Source: Alphaproteobacteria bacterium (GTDB taxonomy: Bacteria; Pseudomonadota; Alphaproteobacteria; ATCC43930; CGMCC-115725). From it: a stretch of DNA of 64,000 bases. The notes below the pieces were generated by a model. The model did no database searches. It was given only the letters and a program-made list of their open reading frames with translations, and was not told the DNA's origin. The stretch's first letter is position 1. Every line of letters begins with the position of its first letter. Location of the stretch: assembly GCA_028871055.1 (NCBI GenBank), contig JAGWON010000006.1, positions 1 to 64,000 of the forward strand, given 5' to 3'. Below, piece after piece: positions 26,679-35,655 of the stretch. Position numbers and translations under genes: made by a program.

Positions 26679-27367
26679 CGCGCTGACTGAGCGTTCGCCG
26701 TCAGCGCCGCCGTCAGAAACTCGCCGCCGCGCTTCAGGCCTTCCTCGTCGATCGAATGGCCGAGGCCGGGCCGCGCCAGCGATTCCACTTTCACGCCGTT
26801 GGCCGTCAGCGTCTTCACCGCGGCGTCGAGGGATGTGAACGGCACGAGCGGATCGTCTTCGCCGTGCACCAGCAGCACCGGCGGCCGGCAGCGGATCTCC
26901 TGCGCCAGCCGCGCGGCGCCGGCGAGCGCGCCGGAGTAGCCGACGATGCAGGCCGGCGCGCGGGCACGGCGCAGGCCGCAATAGAGCGACATCATCGTGC
27001 CTTGCGAGAATCCGACCAGCGCCAGGCGCGAGTCATCGAGGCCACGCGACGCCAGCAGCTCGTCGAGAAAATGGTCGAGGATCGGTGCCGCCTCTTGGAT
27101 GCCGGCGAGGATCGCCTCGGGCGAGCGGTCCTGCAGGCTGAACCATTGGCGGCCCATCGGCGCCATGTCGTAGGGGAACGGCGCGTTGGGCGAGACGAAT
27201 TCGGTCTCGGGCAGCGCCGGCGCCCAATAGGGCGCGAGGCCGATCAGGTCGTTGGCGTCGGCGCCGACGCCGTGCAGCAGCACGACGACGCTGGCGGGCG
27301 GCTTGCCCGACGCCGGCGGTAGCGCGACGCCCTGCAGATGCGGCGGATGCGGATGATGATCGGCCAT
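26675..27367 (-). CDS. Phospholipase/carboxylesterase family alpha/beta hydrolase
   Basis: A 230-residue serine hydrolase of the carboxylesterase 2 type. It shows the oxyanion region VVVLLHGVGADANDL, the nucleophile elbow GFSQGT, the aspartate in HGEDDPLVP and the histidine in GLGHSID. The N-terminal HHPHPPHLQG is His-rich. It has no signal peptide, so it is cytoplasmic. Substrates of the family range from short esters to lysophospholipids. It is a single gene between two repeats and diverges from gluQRS. Confidence 0.9.
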   Translation of the reverse strand: MADHHPHPPHLQGVALPPASGKPPASVVVLLHGVGADANDLIGLAPYWAPALPETEFVSPNAPFPYDMAPMGRQWFSLQDRSPEAILAGIQEAAPILDHFLDELLASRGLDDSRLALVGFSQGTMMSLYCGLRRARAPACIVGYSGALAGAARLAQEIRCRPPVLLVHGEDDPLVPFTSLDAAVKTLTANGVKVESLARPGLGHSIDEEGLKRGGEFLTAALTANAQSAR

Positions 27368-27446
27368 GAGCTCCTCGTTTTTGACGCGACAGCGATAGAC
27401 GAAGCGCCGGCGACTGTCACGCCTGCGCGACGCATCGCCGCCACCC

Positions 27447-27492
27447 TAACCCTCCCCCCTCGAGGGGGAGGGAATGGGAGGGGGGCGATTCA
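27447..27492. repeat. Dispersed intergenic repeat (family C)
   Basis: ACCCTCCCCCCTCGAGGGGG then AGGGAATGGGAGGGGGGCGATTC, just upstream of gluQRS. Confidence 0.7.
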
Positions 27493-27509
27493 TGCTCTAA
27501 GTTGCACCC

Positions 27510-28349
27510 ATGTCCGTCGTCACCCGCTTCGCGCCCAGCCCGACCGGCTATCTCCATCTCGGCCACGCCTATGCGGCGCTGGTCGCGTTCGGCATCGCCC
27601 GCGAGCGCGGCGGCCGTTTCCTGCTGCGCATGGAGGACATCGACCGCGGCCGCTGCCGCGCCGAGTTCGCCGACGCGATCGAGGACGATCTCTCCTGGCT
27701 CGGCATCGCCTGGGACGGCGGCGTGCGCCGCCAGTCGGAGCATCTCGACGATTACCGCGCCGCGCTGGCCCGGCTCGAAGCCATGGCGCTGATCTATCCG
27801 TGCTTTTGCACCCGCGCCGACATCAAGGCCGAGCTCGCCGCCGCCGTCTCGGCGCCGCACGGTCCCGCCGGTCCGCTCTATCCCGGCACCTGCCGTGGCC
27901 TTCCCGAATCCGAGCGCGCGGCGCGCATTCGCCAGGGCCTGGCCTATGCGCTGCGGCTCGACGTCGCCAAGGCGCAGGCCATGACCGGGCCGCTGTTCTG
28001 GGAGGACGAGATCGAAGGGCCGGTCGAAGCCGCGTCGACGCTGCACGGCGATGTCGTGCTGGCGCGCAAGGACGCGCCGACCTCGTACCACCTCGCGGTG
28101 ACGGTCGACGACGCGCTCCAGGGCGTGACGCTGGTGACGCGCGGCGAGGATCTGTTCGCCGCGACCGACATCCACCGCCTGCTGCAGGCGCTGCTCGGCT
28201 ATCCGACGCCGCGCTATCGCCACCACAAGCTGCTGGCCGACGCCGCCGGCAAGCGCTTCGCCAAGCGCGACCAGGCGGTGACGCTGCGCGGCCTGCGCGC
28301 CATCGGCAAGACGCCCGCCGAAGTGCGCGCGATGGCCGGCTTTGCCTAG
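27510..28349 (+). CDS. gluQ: Glutamyl-Q tRNA(Asp) synthetase GluQRS
   Basis: GluQRS attaches glutamate to the queuosine base at position 34 of tRNA-Asp. The 279-residue protein is a truncated glutamyl-tRNA synthetase: catalytic domain with FAPSPTGYLHLGHAYAAL (HIGH-like) and KRFAKRD (KMSKS-like), no anticodon-binding domain. The zinc cysteines CFCTR and YPGTCRG are present, as in the family. It begins at the ATG at 27510. It converges on the small zinc-ribbon gene 4 bases from its stop. Confidence 0.95.
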   Translation: MSVVTRFAPSPTGYLHLGHAYAALVAFGIARERGGRFLLRMEDIDRGRCRAEFADAIEDDLSWLGIAWDGGVRRQSEHLDDYRAALARLEAMALIYPCFCTRADIKAELAAAVSAPHGPAGPLYPGTCRGLPESERAARIRQGLAYALRLDVAKAQAMTGPLFWEDEIEGPVEAASTLHGDVVLARKDAPTSYHLAVTVDDALQGVTLVTRGEDLFAATDIHRLLQALLGYPTPRYRHHKLLADAAGKRFAKRDQAVTLRGLRAIGKTPAEVRAMAGFA

Positions 28350-28353
28350 CGCT

Positions 28354-28584
28354 TCACGGTCCGCCGCTGGCCCAGATGTTCACGACGTAGGCGATCGCCT
28401 GTTTGGCGCCCCAATAGCCGTAGCGCACGATCGGATCGAACCAGATGGCGAGCACGGCGAACAGCGCGGCGTAGATGATCCAGCGCCGCCAGCGCGGATA
28501 GGCGAAGAAGCGCGCGCCGCAATGCGGACAGAAGCGCGCCGTTGTGCTGACCTTGTTCCGGCATTCGCGGCACTCGATCAGCAT
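28354..28584 (-). CDS. Small zinc-ribbon membrane protein
   Basis: A 76-residue protein with an N-terminal zinc ribbon (CRECRNKVSTTARFCPHCG, two CxxC pairs) and one or two membrane segments (WRRWIIYAALFAVLAIWF and a weaker C-terminal one). I start at the ATG at 28584, 8 bases after the Nudix stop, so they are probably cotranscribed. Function unknown. The tracked 376-residue ORF is mostly an out-of-frame reading of the Nudix gene. Confidence 0.8.
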   Translation of the reverse strand: MLIECRECRNKVSTTARFCPHCGARFFAYPRWRRWIIYAALFAVLAIWFDPIVRYGYWGAKQAIAYVVNIWASGGP

Positions 28585-28592
28585 GGCGCCCC

Positions 28593-29444
28593 CTAGTCGA
28601 ACGACCGGTGGAGATCGGTGACGAGATCGAGATACTCGGGATCGTCGGGCCCGATCACGCCGTGGCGCAGCGCGAAGTCGATCATCACCAGGTTGACGTT
28701 GAACTTGAAATCGTCGGTGTCGCGCACCCGCGCCACCACGTCGGCCGCGTCCATCAGCGCGAATGAGACGATCTCGCCGTCGGTGTTGCGCGGCGTAAAT
28801 TCGGCCGGAATCTCGATATCGTAGACGAACAAAACGTCGTCGCGCACACCGTCCGGCGTGCCCATGCGATAGGAGATCGCGCCGGCCGGCACGGCGCGCG
28901 CGGTGAGGTCGCGCGGCATCGCCGCCTCTTCCCCGCCTTCCTTGAGCAGCGTCTCGACCAGGCCGTGATCGCGGCCGATGCCGCCCGCGACCAGATTGTC
29001 GAGCTTGTCGGGCGCCACCAGCTTGTCGGGCGCGCGCCGGCCGATCCATAGCTTCAACGCGCCGCCGTCGCGGCGCCAGCCGTTGAGATGCACGCCATAG
29101 GCGCGCGCGCCGAAGAACGGCACCGCGCCGCGGTCGAGGTCGAAGCGCGGCACCGCGCTCCAGCGCTCGGCGACGGCGAAATACTCGCGGCGGTACTTGG
29201 TGACGACGCCGTGCGCGACCAGCGTCTCGACCGCTTCGTCGATCCGCGCGGTGAGCGCGGCGCGGCCGCCCGCGGCGACGATCCGCACCGCGTCGGCGCC
29301 GACGTCGAAAATCGCCGGAAACCGCCGCAGCTCTGCGGCGTTGTCGCGGCGGATCAGGCCCAGCCGCGCGCCGTCGTGCCGCAGCGGCACGAAGCGCGCC
29401 GCATCCCAGGCGTTGCAGGCGCGGATGTGGCGCAGCAGGCTCAT
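28593..29444 (-). CDS. Nudix hydrolase with DUF4743 N-terminal domain
   Basis: The 283-residue protein has an N-terminal DUF4743-like half (RFVPLRHDGARLGLIRRDNA) and a C-terminal Nudix domain. Its Nudix box is GGIGRDHGLVETLLKEGGEE, with Lys in place of the usual Arg before EXXEE. Relatives include the fungal/plant thiamine-diphosphate-type Nudix enzymes, so a role in removing damaged thiamine phosphates is possible but not shown. It starts at ATG and is followed by the zinc-ribbon gene. Confidence 0.85.
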   Translation of the reverse strand: MSLLRHIRACNAWDAARFVPLRHDGARLGLIRRDNAAELRRFPAIFDVGADAVRIVAAGGRAALTARIDEAVETLVAHGVVTKYRREYFAVAERWSAVPRFDLDRGAVPFFGARAYGVHLNGWRRDGGALKLWIGRRAPDKLVAPDKLDNLVAGGIGRDHGLVETLLKEGGEEAAMPRDLTARAVPAGAISYRMGTPDGVRDDVLFVYDIEIPAEFTPRNTDGEIVSFALMDAADVVARVRDTDDFKFNVNLVMIDFALRHGVIGPDDPEYLDLVTDLHRSFD

Positions 29445-29605
29445 CGCGCCATTTCAACATGCCCGCGACGCGGCGTCGTGACAAAACCGGGATCCTGCCG
29501 CGCCGCGCCGCCCGCGTCCCAATTTCGTCATTTTGTTTCCCGGTATGGCCATATTCGCTGCCTAGCTACTGGGCGGGTTCCCGATGGTCGGGACGGAGGA
29601 TCGAC

Positions 29606-29842
29606 ATGCGCAGTCTGATCGCCTGCTTGTGCCTCGCCGCGTCGGCGGCGCTTGCCGGCTGCAGCTCGGTCGGAGAGCCGGCTCCGTCGACGGCGCGCGC
29701 CATCGATAGCGACATATCGGCGGCCCACAACACCGGTCCGACCGCGGAACAGATCGGCCAGACGGTGGTTCCGAACGTCACCTCGCCGCGCGACACGTCG
29801 GTCATTCCCACCGTGACGGTGCCGCTCAACAACGCGTATTAA
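29606..29842 (+). CDS. Small lipoprotein, unknown function
   Basis: A 78-residue lipoprotein: signal peptide MRSLIACLCLAASAALAGC with lipobox LAGC, then a Ser/Thr/Pro-rich low-complexity tail (TVVPNVTSPRDTSVIPTVTV). The ATG at 29606 has GGAGGA 6 bases before it; the tracked ORF from 29459 extends upstream without support. It is a single gene that converges on the HNH gene. Confidence 0.8.
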   Translation: MRSLIACLCLAASAALAGCSSVGEPAPSTARAIDSDISAAHNTGPTAEQIGQTVVPNVTSPRDTSVIPTVTVPLNNAY

Positions 29843-29867
29843 CCTCACGCGATTGACCGCGCGGGGA

Positions 29868-30431
29868 TCAGCTCGGCTCGAGCTCGGTGTCCCAGTAGAG
29901 GAAGTCGCGCCAGGAATGGTGCAGGAAGTTGGGCGGGAAGGTGCGGCCGTTCTCGCGCAGCAGCTGCGTCGTCGGCTGGATCGGGCGGTGGCGCGGATGT
30001 AGCCCGCTCTCGGCCGGGATGCGGTTGCCCTTGCGCAGGTTGCAGCCCGAGCAGGCGGTGACGACGTTCTCCCAGGTCGTGTGCCCGCCGCGCGAGCGCG
30101 GCACGACGTGGTCGAAGGTCAAGTCGTGCGACGGGAAGCCGTCACCGCAGTACTGGCAGATGAAGCGGTCGCGCAGGAAGACGTTGAACCGCGTGAAGGC
30201 GGGCCGCCGCGCCATCCGGATGTATTCCTTGAGCGAGATGACGCTCGGCAGCTTCATCTCGAAGGACGGGCTGCGCACGACCCGGTCGTATTGCGAGACG
30301 ATGTTGACGCGCTCGAGGCAGACGGCCTTGACGGTCTCCTGCCACGACCAGAGCGAAAGCGGGAAGTAGCTCAGCGGACGGAAATCCGCATTGAGCACCA
30401 GCGCCGGGCAGCTATCGAGCGTGACTGACAA
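29868..30431 (-). CDS. HNH endonuclease domain protein
   Basis: A 187-residue protein with an HNH nuclease core: CQYCGDGFPSHDLTFDHVVPRSRGG and CSGCNLRKGN, i.e. two CxxC zinc pairs around the HH/N motif. This short HNH family is widespread as a single housekeeping-like gene in alphaproteobacteria, with unknown biological role. The start is a TTG at 30431, decided by a GGAGG four bases before it. A 7-bp GC hairpin (30447-30466) lies just upstream of that ribosome site. Confidence 0.88.
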   Translation of the reverse strand: MSVTLDSCPALVLNADFRPLSYFPLSLWSWQETVKAVCLERVNIVSQYDRVVRSPSFEMKLPSVISLKEYIRMARRPAFTRFNVFLRDRFICQYCGDGFPSHDLTFDHVVPRSRGGHTTWENVVTACSGCNLRKGNRIPAESGLHPRHRPIQPTTQLLRENGRTFPPNFLHHSWRDFLYWDTELEPS

Positions 30432-30446
30432 CCAGCCTCCAAATCC

Positions 30447-30466
30447 CGGCGGGTTGGAGCCCGCCG
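30447..30466 (-). promoter_or_regulatory. Hairpin upstream of HNH gene
   Basis: Perfect inverted repeat CGGCGGG-N6-CCCGCCG between the hbdA stop and the HNH ribosome site. There is no U-tract; it could be a weak terminator or an mRNA leader stem. Confidence 0.3.
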
Positions 30467-30518
30467 TTGCCGCGCATTAAAGCCAAAAAATTGTTACGCT
30501 GCAATGTCATCGCGGCGC

Positions 30519-31409
30519 TCACCGCGTCGGCACCGGCTTGTCGCCGCGATAATCGTAGAATCCGCGCCCGGCCTTGCGTCCGAGCCAGCCGGCCTCGACG
30601 TATTTGACCAGTAGCGGACACGGCCGATACTTCGAATCGGCGAGGCCCTCGTACAGCACCTGCATCACCGCGAGGCAGGTATCGAGGCCGATGAAATCGG
30701 CGAGCTCGAGCGGTCCCATCGGGTGATGGGCGCCGAGCTTCATCGCCGTATCGATCGCCTCGACCGAGCCCACGCCTTCATAGAGCGTATAGACCGCCTC
30801 GTTGATCATCGGCAGCAGGATGCGGTTGACGATGAAGGCCGGAAAATCCTCGGCCGCGACCGGCGTCTTGCCCAGCTTCACGGCCAGCTCGCGGATCGCG
30901 GCGAAGGTCGATTCGTCGGTGGCGATGCCGCGGATCAGCTCGACCAGGGCCATCACCGGAACCGGATTCATGAAATGCATGCCGATGAACCGGCCCGGCC
31001 GGTCGGTCGACGCGGCGAGCCGCGTGATCGAGATCGACGAGGTGTTGCTGGCGACGATCGCCGACGGCTTGAGATTCGGCACGAGTTTCTTGAAGATTTC
31101 GCGTTTGGTCGCCTCGTTCTCGGTCGCCGCCTCGATCACCACGTCGCAATCCTTGAACTGATCGAACGCGGTGCTGGTCTTGATCCGCTTCAGCGCGGCC
31201 ACCTTGTCAGCCTCGCTGACCTTGCCGCCCTTGACCTGGCGCGCCAGGTTTTTGTCGATCACGCCCATCGCGCGGTCGAGCGCCTTCTGGTCGACGTCGG
31301 CGAGATAGACGTCGTAGCCGGCCAGCGCCGTCACATGGGCGATGCCGCTGCCCATCTGGCCGGCGCCGATGATGCCGACGGTCTTGATCGTGGTCGCTTG
31401 CTCCGCCAT
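30519..31409 (-). CDS. hbdA: 3-hydroxybutyryl-CoA dehydrogenase
   Basis: This 296-residue single-domain enzyme oxidises 3-hydroxybutyryl-CoA with NAD(P)+ or runs in reverse. It has the Rossmann motif [20 protein letters not shown], the catalytic histidine in [11 protein letters not shown], and the 3HCDH C-terminal domain ([11 protein letters not shown]). It starts at ATG 16 bases after the etfA stop. The order etfB-etfA-hbdA is typical of this bacterial group and links fatty-acid or butyrate oxidation to the respiratory quinone pool through ETF. Confidence 0.93.
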   Translation of the reverse strand: MAEQATTIKTVGIIGAGQMGSGIAHVTALAGYDVYLADVDQKALDRAMGVIDKNLARQVKGGKVSEADKVAALKRIKTSTAFDQFKDCDVVIEAATENEATKREIFKKLVPNLKPSAIVASNTSSISITRLAASTDRPGRFIGMHFMNPVPVMALVELIRGIATDESTFAAIRELAVKLGKTPVAAEDFPAFIVNRILLPMINEAVYTLYEGVGSVEAIDTAMKLGAHHPMGPLELADFIGLDTCLAVMQVLYEGLADSKYRPCPLLVKYVEAGWLGRKAGRGFYDYRGDKPVPTR

Positions 31410-31425
31410 GTGGTGCTCCCCTTTT

Positions 31426-32370
31426 TCATGCCGCGCCGCCTTTTTCGAGCGCCTTGTCGAGCGCCGGAACGATCTCGAACAGGTCGCCGACCAGGCCGTA
31501 ATCGGCGACCTGGAAGATCGGCGCTTCCTCGTCCTTGTTGATCGCGACGATGACCTTTGAATCCTTCATGCCGGCGAGATGCTGGATCGCACCCGAAATG
31601 CCGACGGCGATATAGAGCTCGGGCGCGACGATCTTGCCGGTCTGGCCGACCTGATAGTCGTTGGGCACGAAGCCGGCGTCGACCGCGGCGCGCGAGGCGC
31701 CGACCGCGGCGCCGAGCTTGTCGGCGAGGCTCTCCAGCAGCTTGAAATTGTCGCCCGACTGCAGGCCGCGCCCGCCCGAGACGATGACGCGCGCCGCGGT
31801 GAGCTCGGGCCGCTCGCTCTTGGCGAGCTCGGCGCCGACGTATTGCGCCAGCCCGGCGCCGCCGGCGGCCGCGATCGTCTCGACCGGCGCATTGCCGCCG
31901 GATGCGTCGGCCGCCGGAAACGCCGTCGCGCGCACCGTGATCACCTTGATCGGATCGGGCGACTTGACCGTGGCGATGGCGTTGCCGGCATAGATCGGTC
32001 TTTCGAACGTGTCCGCGGAAACCACGCCCGAGATGTCGGAGATCGGCGCCACGTCGAGCAGCGCGGCGACGCGCGGCATCGCGTTCTTGCCGAACGTCGT
32101 CGCCGGCGCCAGCAGATGGGAATAGCCCTTCGCGAGGCCGACCAGCAATCGCGCCAGGTCCTCGGCCAGCGGATGGGCGTAGATCGCGTCGTCGGCGACC
32201 AGCACTTTGGCGGCGCCGGCGACTTTGGCCGCCGCCGCGGCCGCGGTGGCGCAGCCCGATCCCGCCACCAGCACGTGGACATCGCCGAGCTTCGCCGCCG
32301 CCGCAATGGTGTTGAGCGTCGCCGGCTTCAGGTTCTTTCCGTCGTGCTCGGCCAGGACGAGAACCGCCAT
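31426..32370 (-). CDS. etfA: Electron transfer flavoprotein alpha subunit
   Basis: A 314-residue ETF alpha chain, the FAD-binding subunit that takes electrons from acyl-CoA dehydrogenases. The C-terminal signature [20 protein letters not shown] is complete, with [13 protein letters not shown] before it. The ATG at 32370 overlaps the etfB stop by one base (TGATG). The tracked 595-residue ORF continues out of frame into etfB. It is cotranscribed with etfB and hbdA. Confidence 0.95.
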   Translation of the reverse strand: MAVLVLAEHDGKNLKPATLNTIAAAAKLGDVHVLVAGSGCATAAAAAAKVAGAAKVLVADDAIYAHPLAEDLARLLVGLAKGYSHLLAPATTFGKNAMPRVAALLDVAPISDISGVVSADTFERPIYAGNAIATVKSPDPIKVITVRATAFPAADASGGNAPVETIAAAGGAGLAQYVGAELAKSERPELTAARVIVSGGRGLQSGDNFKLLESLADKLGAAVGASRAAVDAGFVPNDYQVGQTGKIVAPELYIAVGISGAIQHLAGMKDSKVIVAINKDEEAPIFQVADYGLVGDLFEIVPALDKALEKGGAA

Positions 32371-33119
32371 CAGATCACCCGCGCCTCGTTCCGGAGCTTG
32401 TCGACCAGCTCCGCCACCGAGCCGAGCTTCTTGCCGGCTTGTCGCTTGTGCGGCTCGGCGACTTTGAGCGTCTGCAGCCGCGGCTTGGGGTCGACGCCGA
32501 GCGCTTCGGGGGTGACCTGTTCGATGGGCTTCTTCTTCGCCTTCATGATGTTGGGGAGCGAGGCGTAGCGCGGCTCGTTGAGCCGGAGGTCGGTCGTCAC
32601 TACCGCGGGCAGGGCGAGCTTCACCGTCTCGAGCCCGCCGTCGACTTCGCGCGTCACCGTCGCGGCGTCGCCTTCGAGCTTGAGCTTCGAGGCAAAAGTT
32701 GCCTGGCCCCAGCCGAGCAGTGCCGCCAGCATCTGGCCGGTCTGATTGCAATCGTCGTCGATTGCCTGCTTGCCCAGGATCGCGAGAAGGGGCTGTTCCT
32801 TCGCGACGATGGCCGTGAGCAGCTTCGCCACCGCCAGCGGCTGGAGCTCGACGTCGCTTAACACGTGAATGCCGCGATCGGCACCCATGGCGAGCGCGGT
32901 GCGGATGGTTTCCTGGCATTGTGCCGCGCCCATCGACACCGCGACGATCTCGCTGGCCGTGCCCGCCTCCTTGAGGCGCACCGCCTCCTCGACGGCGATC
33001 TCGTCGAACGGATTCATCGACATCTTGACGTTGGCGGTCTCGACGCCGCTGCCGTCCGCCTTGACGCGGATCTTGACGTTGAAGTCGATCACCCGCTTGA
33101 CGGCGACGAGAACCTTCAT
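32370..33119 (-). CDS. etfB: Electron transfer flavoprotein beta subunit
   Basis: A 249-residue ETF beta chain ([20 protein letters not shown]), which binds AMP and pairs with EtfA. The beta signature region [27 protein letters not shown] is present. I use the ATG at 33119 rather than the tracked 33188, because the family begins [10 protein letters not shown] palindrome 43-58 bases upstream is a likely operator. It is the first gene of etfB-etfA-hbdA. Confidence 0.95.
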   Translation of the reverse strand: MKVLVAVKRVIDFNVKIRVKADGSGVETANVKMSMNPFDEIAVEEAVRLKEAGTASEIVAVSMGAAQCQETIRTALAMGADRGIHVLSDVELQPLAVAKLLTAIVAKEQPLLAILGKQAIDDDCNQTGQMLAALLGWGQATFASKLKLEGDAATVTREVDGGLETVKLALPAVVTTDLRLNEPRYASLPNIMKAKKKPIEQVTPEALGVDPKPRLQTLKVAEPHKRQAGKKLGSVAELVDKLRNEARVI

Positions 33120-33161
33120 GATCGGGTCGTTCAGCCTGTTTTGCTGCAATGCGGCGAGGAA

Positions 33162-33177
33162 TTGTGCACGCGCACAA
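33162..33177 (-). promoter_or_regulatory. Operator-like palindrome upstream of etfBA
   Basis: Perfect inverted repeat TTGTGC-ACGC-GCACAA located 43-58 bases before the etfB ATG, in the gap to the PduO gene. Size and place fit a dimeric repressor site. The regulator is not identified. Confidence 0.45.
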
Positions 33178-33241
33178 CGTGAACGCAAGGAATTCGTGTA
33201 ACAGAAATTTCACGGATCAGGCGGGCGATAGCCCGCGGAAA

Positions 33242-33805
33242 TCAACGGTTTGCGCCCGGCTTCCACAGCACGTCGGACCGTCCCTGGTCGTTGGCGTGGC
33301 GTGCCAGGACGAAGAGATGGTCCGACAGCCGGTTGAGGTATTTGAGCGCCTCGGGATTGATCCTCTCCTTGGCGCCGAGCGCCGCGACGGTGCGCTCGGC
33401 CCGCCGCACGACGGTGCGCGCCAGATGCAAAGCCGCCGCAAAGGGTGTGCCGCCGGGCAGGACGAAGGATTCGAGCGGCTCGAGCTCGGCGTTGAGCGCA
33501 TCGATTTCGCGCTCGAGCCGTTCGGTTTGCGCCGGCACGACGCGCAGCGCGCCCTTCGCTTTGCGGCCCGTATGCGGCGTCGCCAGGTCGGCGCCGACGT
33601 CGAACAGGTCGTTCTGGATGCGGCCGAGCATGGTGTCGATGTTGTCGGTGGTGTGCAGCCGCGCCAGGCCGAGCGCGGCGTTGGCTTCGTCGACCGTGCC
33701 GTAAGCGGCGACGCGCAGATGCTGTTTCGGCACCCGCTTGCCGCCGACGAGTGCGGTCTGTCCCTTGTCGCCGCCGCGGGTGTAGATGCGCGTGAGTTTG
33801 ACCAT
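33242..33805 (-). CDS. Cob(I)alamin adenosyltransferase, PduO/MMAB type
   Basis: The enzyme transfers adenosyl from ATP to cob(I)alamin, making adenosylcobalamin. The 187-residue protein has the ATP loop YTRGGDKGQTALVGG, AAYGTVDEANAALG, and the signature RTVVRRAERTVAAL followed by YLNRLSDHLFVLAR, all typical of the PduO family. It follows the HIG1 gene with a 7-base gap. Its product is the cofactor of NrdJ (15.8 kb) and of other B12 enzymes. Confidence 0.93.
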   Translation of the reverse strand: MVKLTRIYTRGGDKGQTALVGGKRVPKQHLRVAAYGTVDEANAALGLARLHTTDNIDTMLGRIQNDLFDVGADLATPHTGRKAKGALRVVPAQTERLEREIDALNAELEPLESFVLPGGTPFAAALHLARTVVRRAERTVAALGAKERINPEALKYLNRLSDHLFVLARHANDQGRSDVLWKPGANR

Positions 33806-33812
33806 CAGCGCC

Positions 33813-34004
33813 TCAGCGCCGATAGAGCATCATGAAGATGAAGAACAGCAGCAGCGCCGTTCCCTGGAACCAGATGCGATAGCGCATGATCACGTTGGCG
33901 CGCTGCGGGTCGCCACCGCGCGCCATCCAGAACACGCCGAAAAGCAGCGTCCCGAGCGTCGCGAGCATGGCGATCACGACCAGGATCGGCAGGACGATTT
34001 GCAT
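33813..34004 (-). CDS. HIG1-domain twin transmembrane protein
   Basis: A 63-residue protein with two membrane helices (IVLPILVVIAMLATLGTLLFGVFW and GTALLLFFIFMML) joined by a short basic loop with the HIG1 pattern RYRIWFQ (RxRxxxQ). Mitochondrial relatives associate with respiratory supercomplexes; the bacterial role is unclear. It lies directly upstream of the PduO gene on the same strand. Confidence 0.8.
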   Translation of the reverse strand: MQIVLPILVVIAMLATLGTLLFGVFWMARGGDPQRANVIMRYRIWFQGTALLLFFIFMMLYRR

Positions 34005-34153
34005 GGCGCATTATATACCGCCCGGCGGCGCGCCGGCCAGCGCGCGAAGTGGGCCCAATCCCAATTTGACGCCGCGGCGCGCGACACCGATAATTGCCGA
34101 AATCGAAATCAACCGCCGGCGCAAGGCGGCCATCCACGGGGAGGAGAAATCGC

Positions 34154-35536
34154 ATGGCTTCCGCACCGACGGTCGACGTCGCGCGCATCATCGACGATCG
34201 CAAGCTCGACGGCTTCACCTGGGCGATCATCATCTGGTCGTTCCTCATCATCAACTTCGACGGCTACGACATCTCCGCGATCGCATCGGCCGCGCCGCTG
34301 GTGATGCACGCCTGGGGCATCACCAATCCCGGCCTCTTCATGGGCACGGTGATCAGCGCCAGCCTGTTCGGCATGCTGTTCGGCGCGCCGATCCTCGGCT
34401 ACGTCGGCGACGGCTTCGGCCGCAAGACCGCGACCATGATCGCGTGCGTCATCTTCGGCGTCTTCACCCTGGCCTGCGCCTGGGCGAGCGATCTCGACAC
34501 GCTGCGCACGCTGCGCTTCTTCGCCGGCCTCGGCATCGGCGGCCTGTTGCCGAACCTCATCGCACTGACCGCCGAGTATGCGCCGCGGCGCGTGCGCGCG
34601 ACGCTCATCATCGTGATGTTCGTCGGCATTACGCTGGGCGGCGTTTTCCCGGGTCTCGCCGCGGTCTATATCGCGCCGACCTATGGCTGGCAGGCGGTGT
34701 TCGTGATCGGCGGCGTGGCGCCGCTGGTGATGGCCGTGCTGGCCTTCTTCTTCCTGCCTGAATCGCTCAAGTTCCTGGTCGTGCGCAACAAGCGCGCTCA
34801 GGCCGAGACCATGATCCGCCGGCTCGCGCCCGACGCCAATGTCGGGCCGGGCACGCAGTTCGTCATCGCCGACGAAGGCAAGACCAGCCGGAGCCTGTCG
34901 CCGCATCACCTCTTCAAGGGCGGCCTCGCCTACATCACGCCGCTGCTGTGGCTCTGCTTCTGCATGAACCTGATGGGCTTCTATTTCATGATCGGTTGGA
35001 TGCCGATCATCCTCCAGCGCACCCACGTCCTCACGCCCAACGATGCCCAGTTCGCCAACGTGCTCGTTCAGCTCGGCGGCACCATCGGCGGCCTGCTGCT
35101 GGCGCGGCCGATGGACAAGAAGGGCTTCCTGCCGGTGACGGTGCTGTTCGCACTCGCCGTGCCGGCGATCGCCGGCATCGGATATTTCTCGCAGATCTCG
35201 CAGCCGATGGTGCTCGCGTCGGCTTTCGTCGCGGGCTTCTGTGTCCTCGGGCTGCAGTTCGGCATCAATGCCGCCTCCGGCATGATCTATCCGACGGCGG
35301 TGCGCTCCAACGGCTCGGGCTGGGCGTTCGGCATCGGCCGCTTCGGCTCGATCGCCGGCCCGGTGCTCGGCGGCTATTTCATCGCCCAGCACCTGCCGCT
35401 GCCGAGCCTCTTTCTGCTGTGGACGATCCCCAGCATCGTCGGCTTCCTCGCCGCGCTGACGCTGACGCTGCTGTATCACAGCCGCTTCAAGGGCCTGGGA
35501 TTGGGCCAGCGCGAGGTGCTGGAGGCGGCCGAATAG
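34154..35536 (+). CDS. MFS transporter, aromatic acid:H+ symporter (AAHS) type
   Basis: A 460-residue, 12-TM permease. The DGYDISAIASAAP motif in TM1, GDGFGRK after TM2 and LGIGGLLPNLIALTAEY in TM4 are characteristic of the AAHS family (PcaK, BenK, MhpT-like), so an aromatic or other organic acid is the likely substrate. The ATG at 34154 has GGGGAGGAG 8 bases upstream; the tracked start 34094 is in non-coding sequence. A strong hairpin pair follows the stop. A dehydrogenase gene follows on the same strand. Confidence 0.9.
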   Translation: MASAPTVDVARIIDDRKLDGFTWAIIIWSFLIINFDGYDISAIASAAPLVMHAWGITNPGLFMGTVISASLFGMLFGAPILGYVGDGFGRKTATMIACVIFGVFTLACAWASDLDTLRTLRFFAGLGIGGLLPNLIALTAEYAPRRVRATLIIVMFVGITLGGVFPGLAAVYIAPTYGWQAVFVIGGVAPLVMAVLAFFFLPESLKFLVVRNKRAQAETMIRRLAPDANVGPGTQFVIADEGKTSRSLSPHHLFKGGLAYITPLLWLCFCMNLMGFYFMIGWMPIILQRTHVLTPNDAQFANVLVQLGGTIGGLLLARPMDKKGFLPVTVLFALAVPAIAGIGYFSQISQPMVLASAFVAGFCVLGLQFGINAASGMIYPTAVRSNGSGWAFGIGRFGSIAGPVLGGYFIAQHLPLPSLFLLWTIPSIVGFLAALTLTLLYHSRFKGLGLGQREVLEAAE

Positions 35537-35552
35537 GTTTGCTTCACACGAC

Positions 35553-35579
35553 GCCGGCGCGCTGAATTCACGCGCCGGC
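35553..35579 (+). terminator. GC-rich hairpin after the MFS gene
   Basis: Perfect 9-bp stem GCCGGCGCG / CGCGCCGGC with a 9-base loop (CTGAATTCA), 17 bases past the MFS stop. It lacks a T-run, so termination would need help. Confidence 0.45.
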
Positions 35580-35611
35580 TGTGCTACGCGGAACGCATTG
35601 ACGCTTGCGAC

Positions 35612-35640
35612 AGGTCCGGCGATGTTCGCCGGACCTTTTT
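35612..35640 (+). terminator. Intrinsic terminator immediately before the SDR gene
   Basis: Perfect 11-bp stem AGGTCCGGCGA-TGT-TCGCCGGACCT followed by TTTT. It ends only 16 bases before the SDR ATG and touches its ribosome site (GGGAGGA). It could terminate MFS transcription or attenuate the SDR gene. Confidence 0.8.
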
Positions 35641-35655
35641 CTTGGGAGGAGCGCG

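Noticed and set aside
33221-33236. GCGGGC-GATA-GCCCGC hairpin after the PduO gene as a terminator
   Set aside because: The stem is only 6 bp and no T-run follows on the minus strand.
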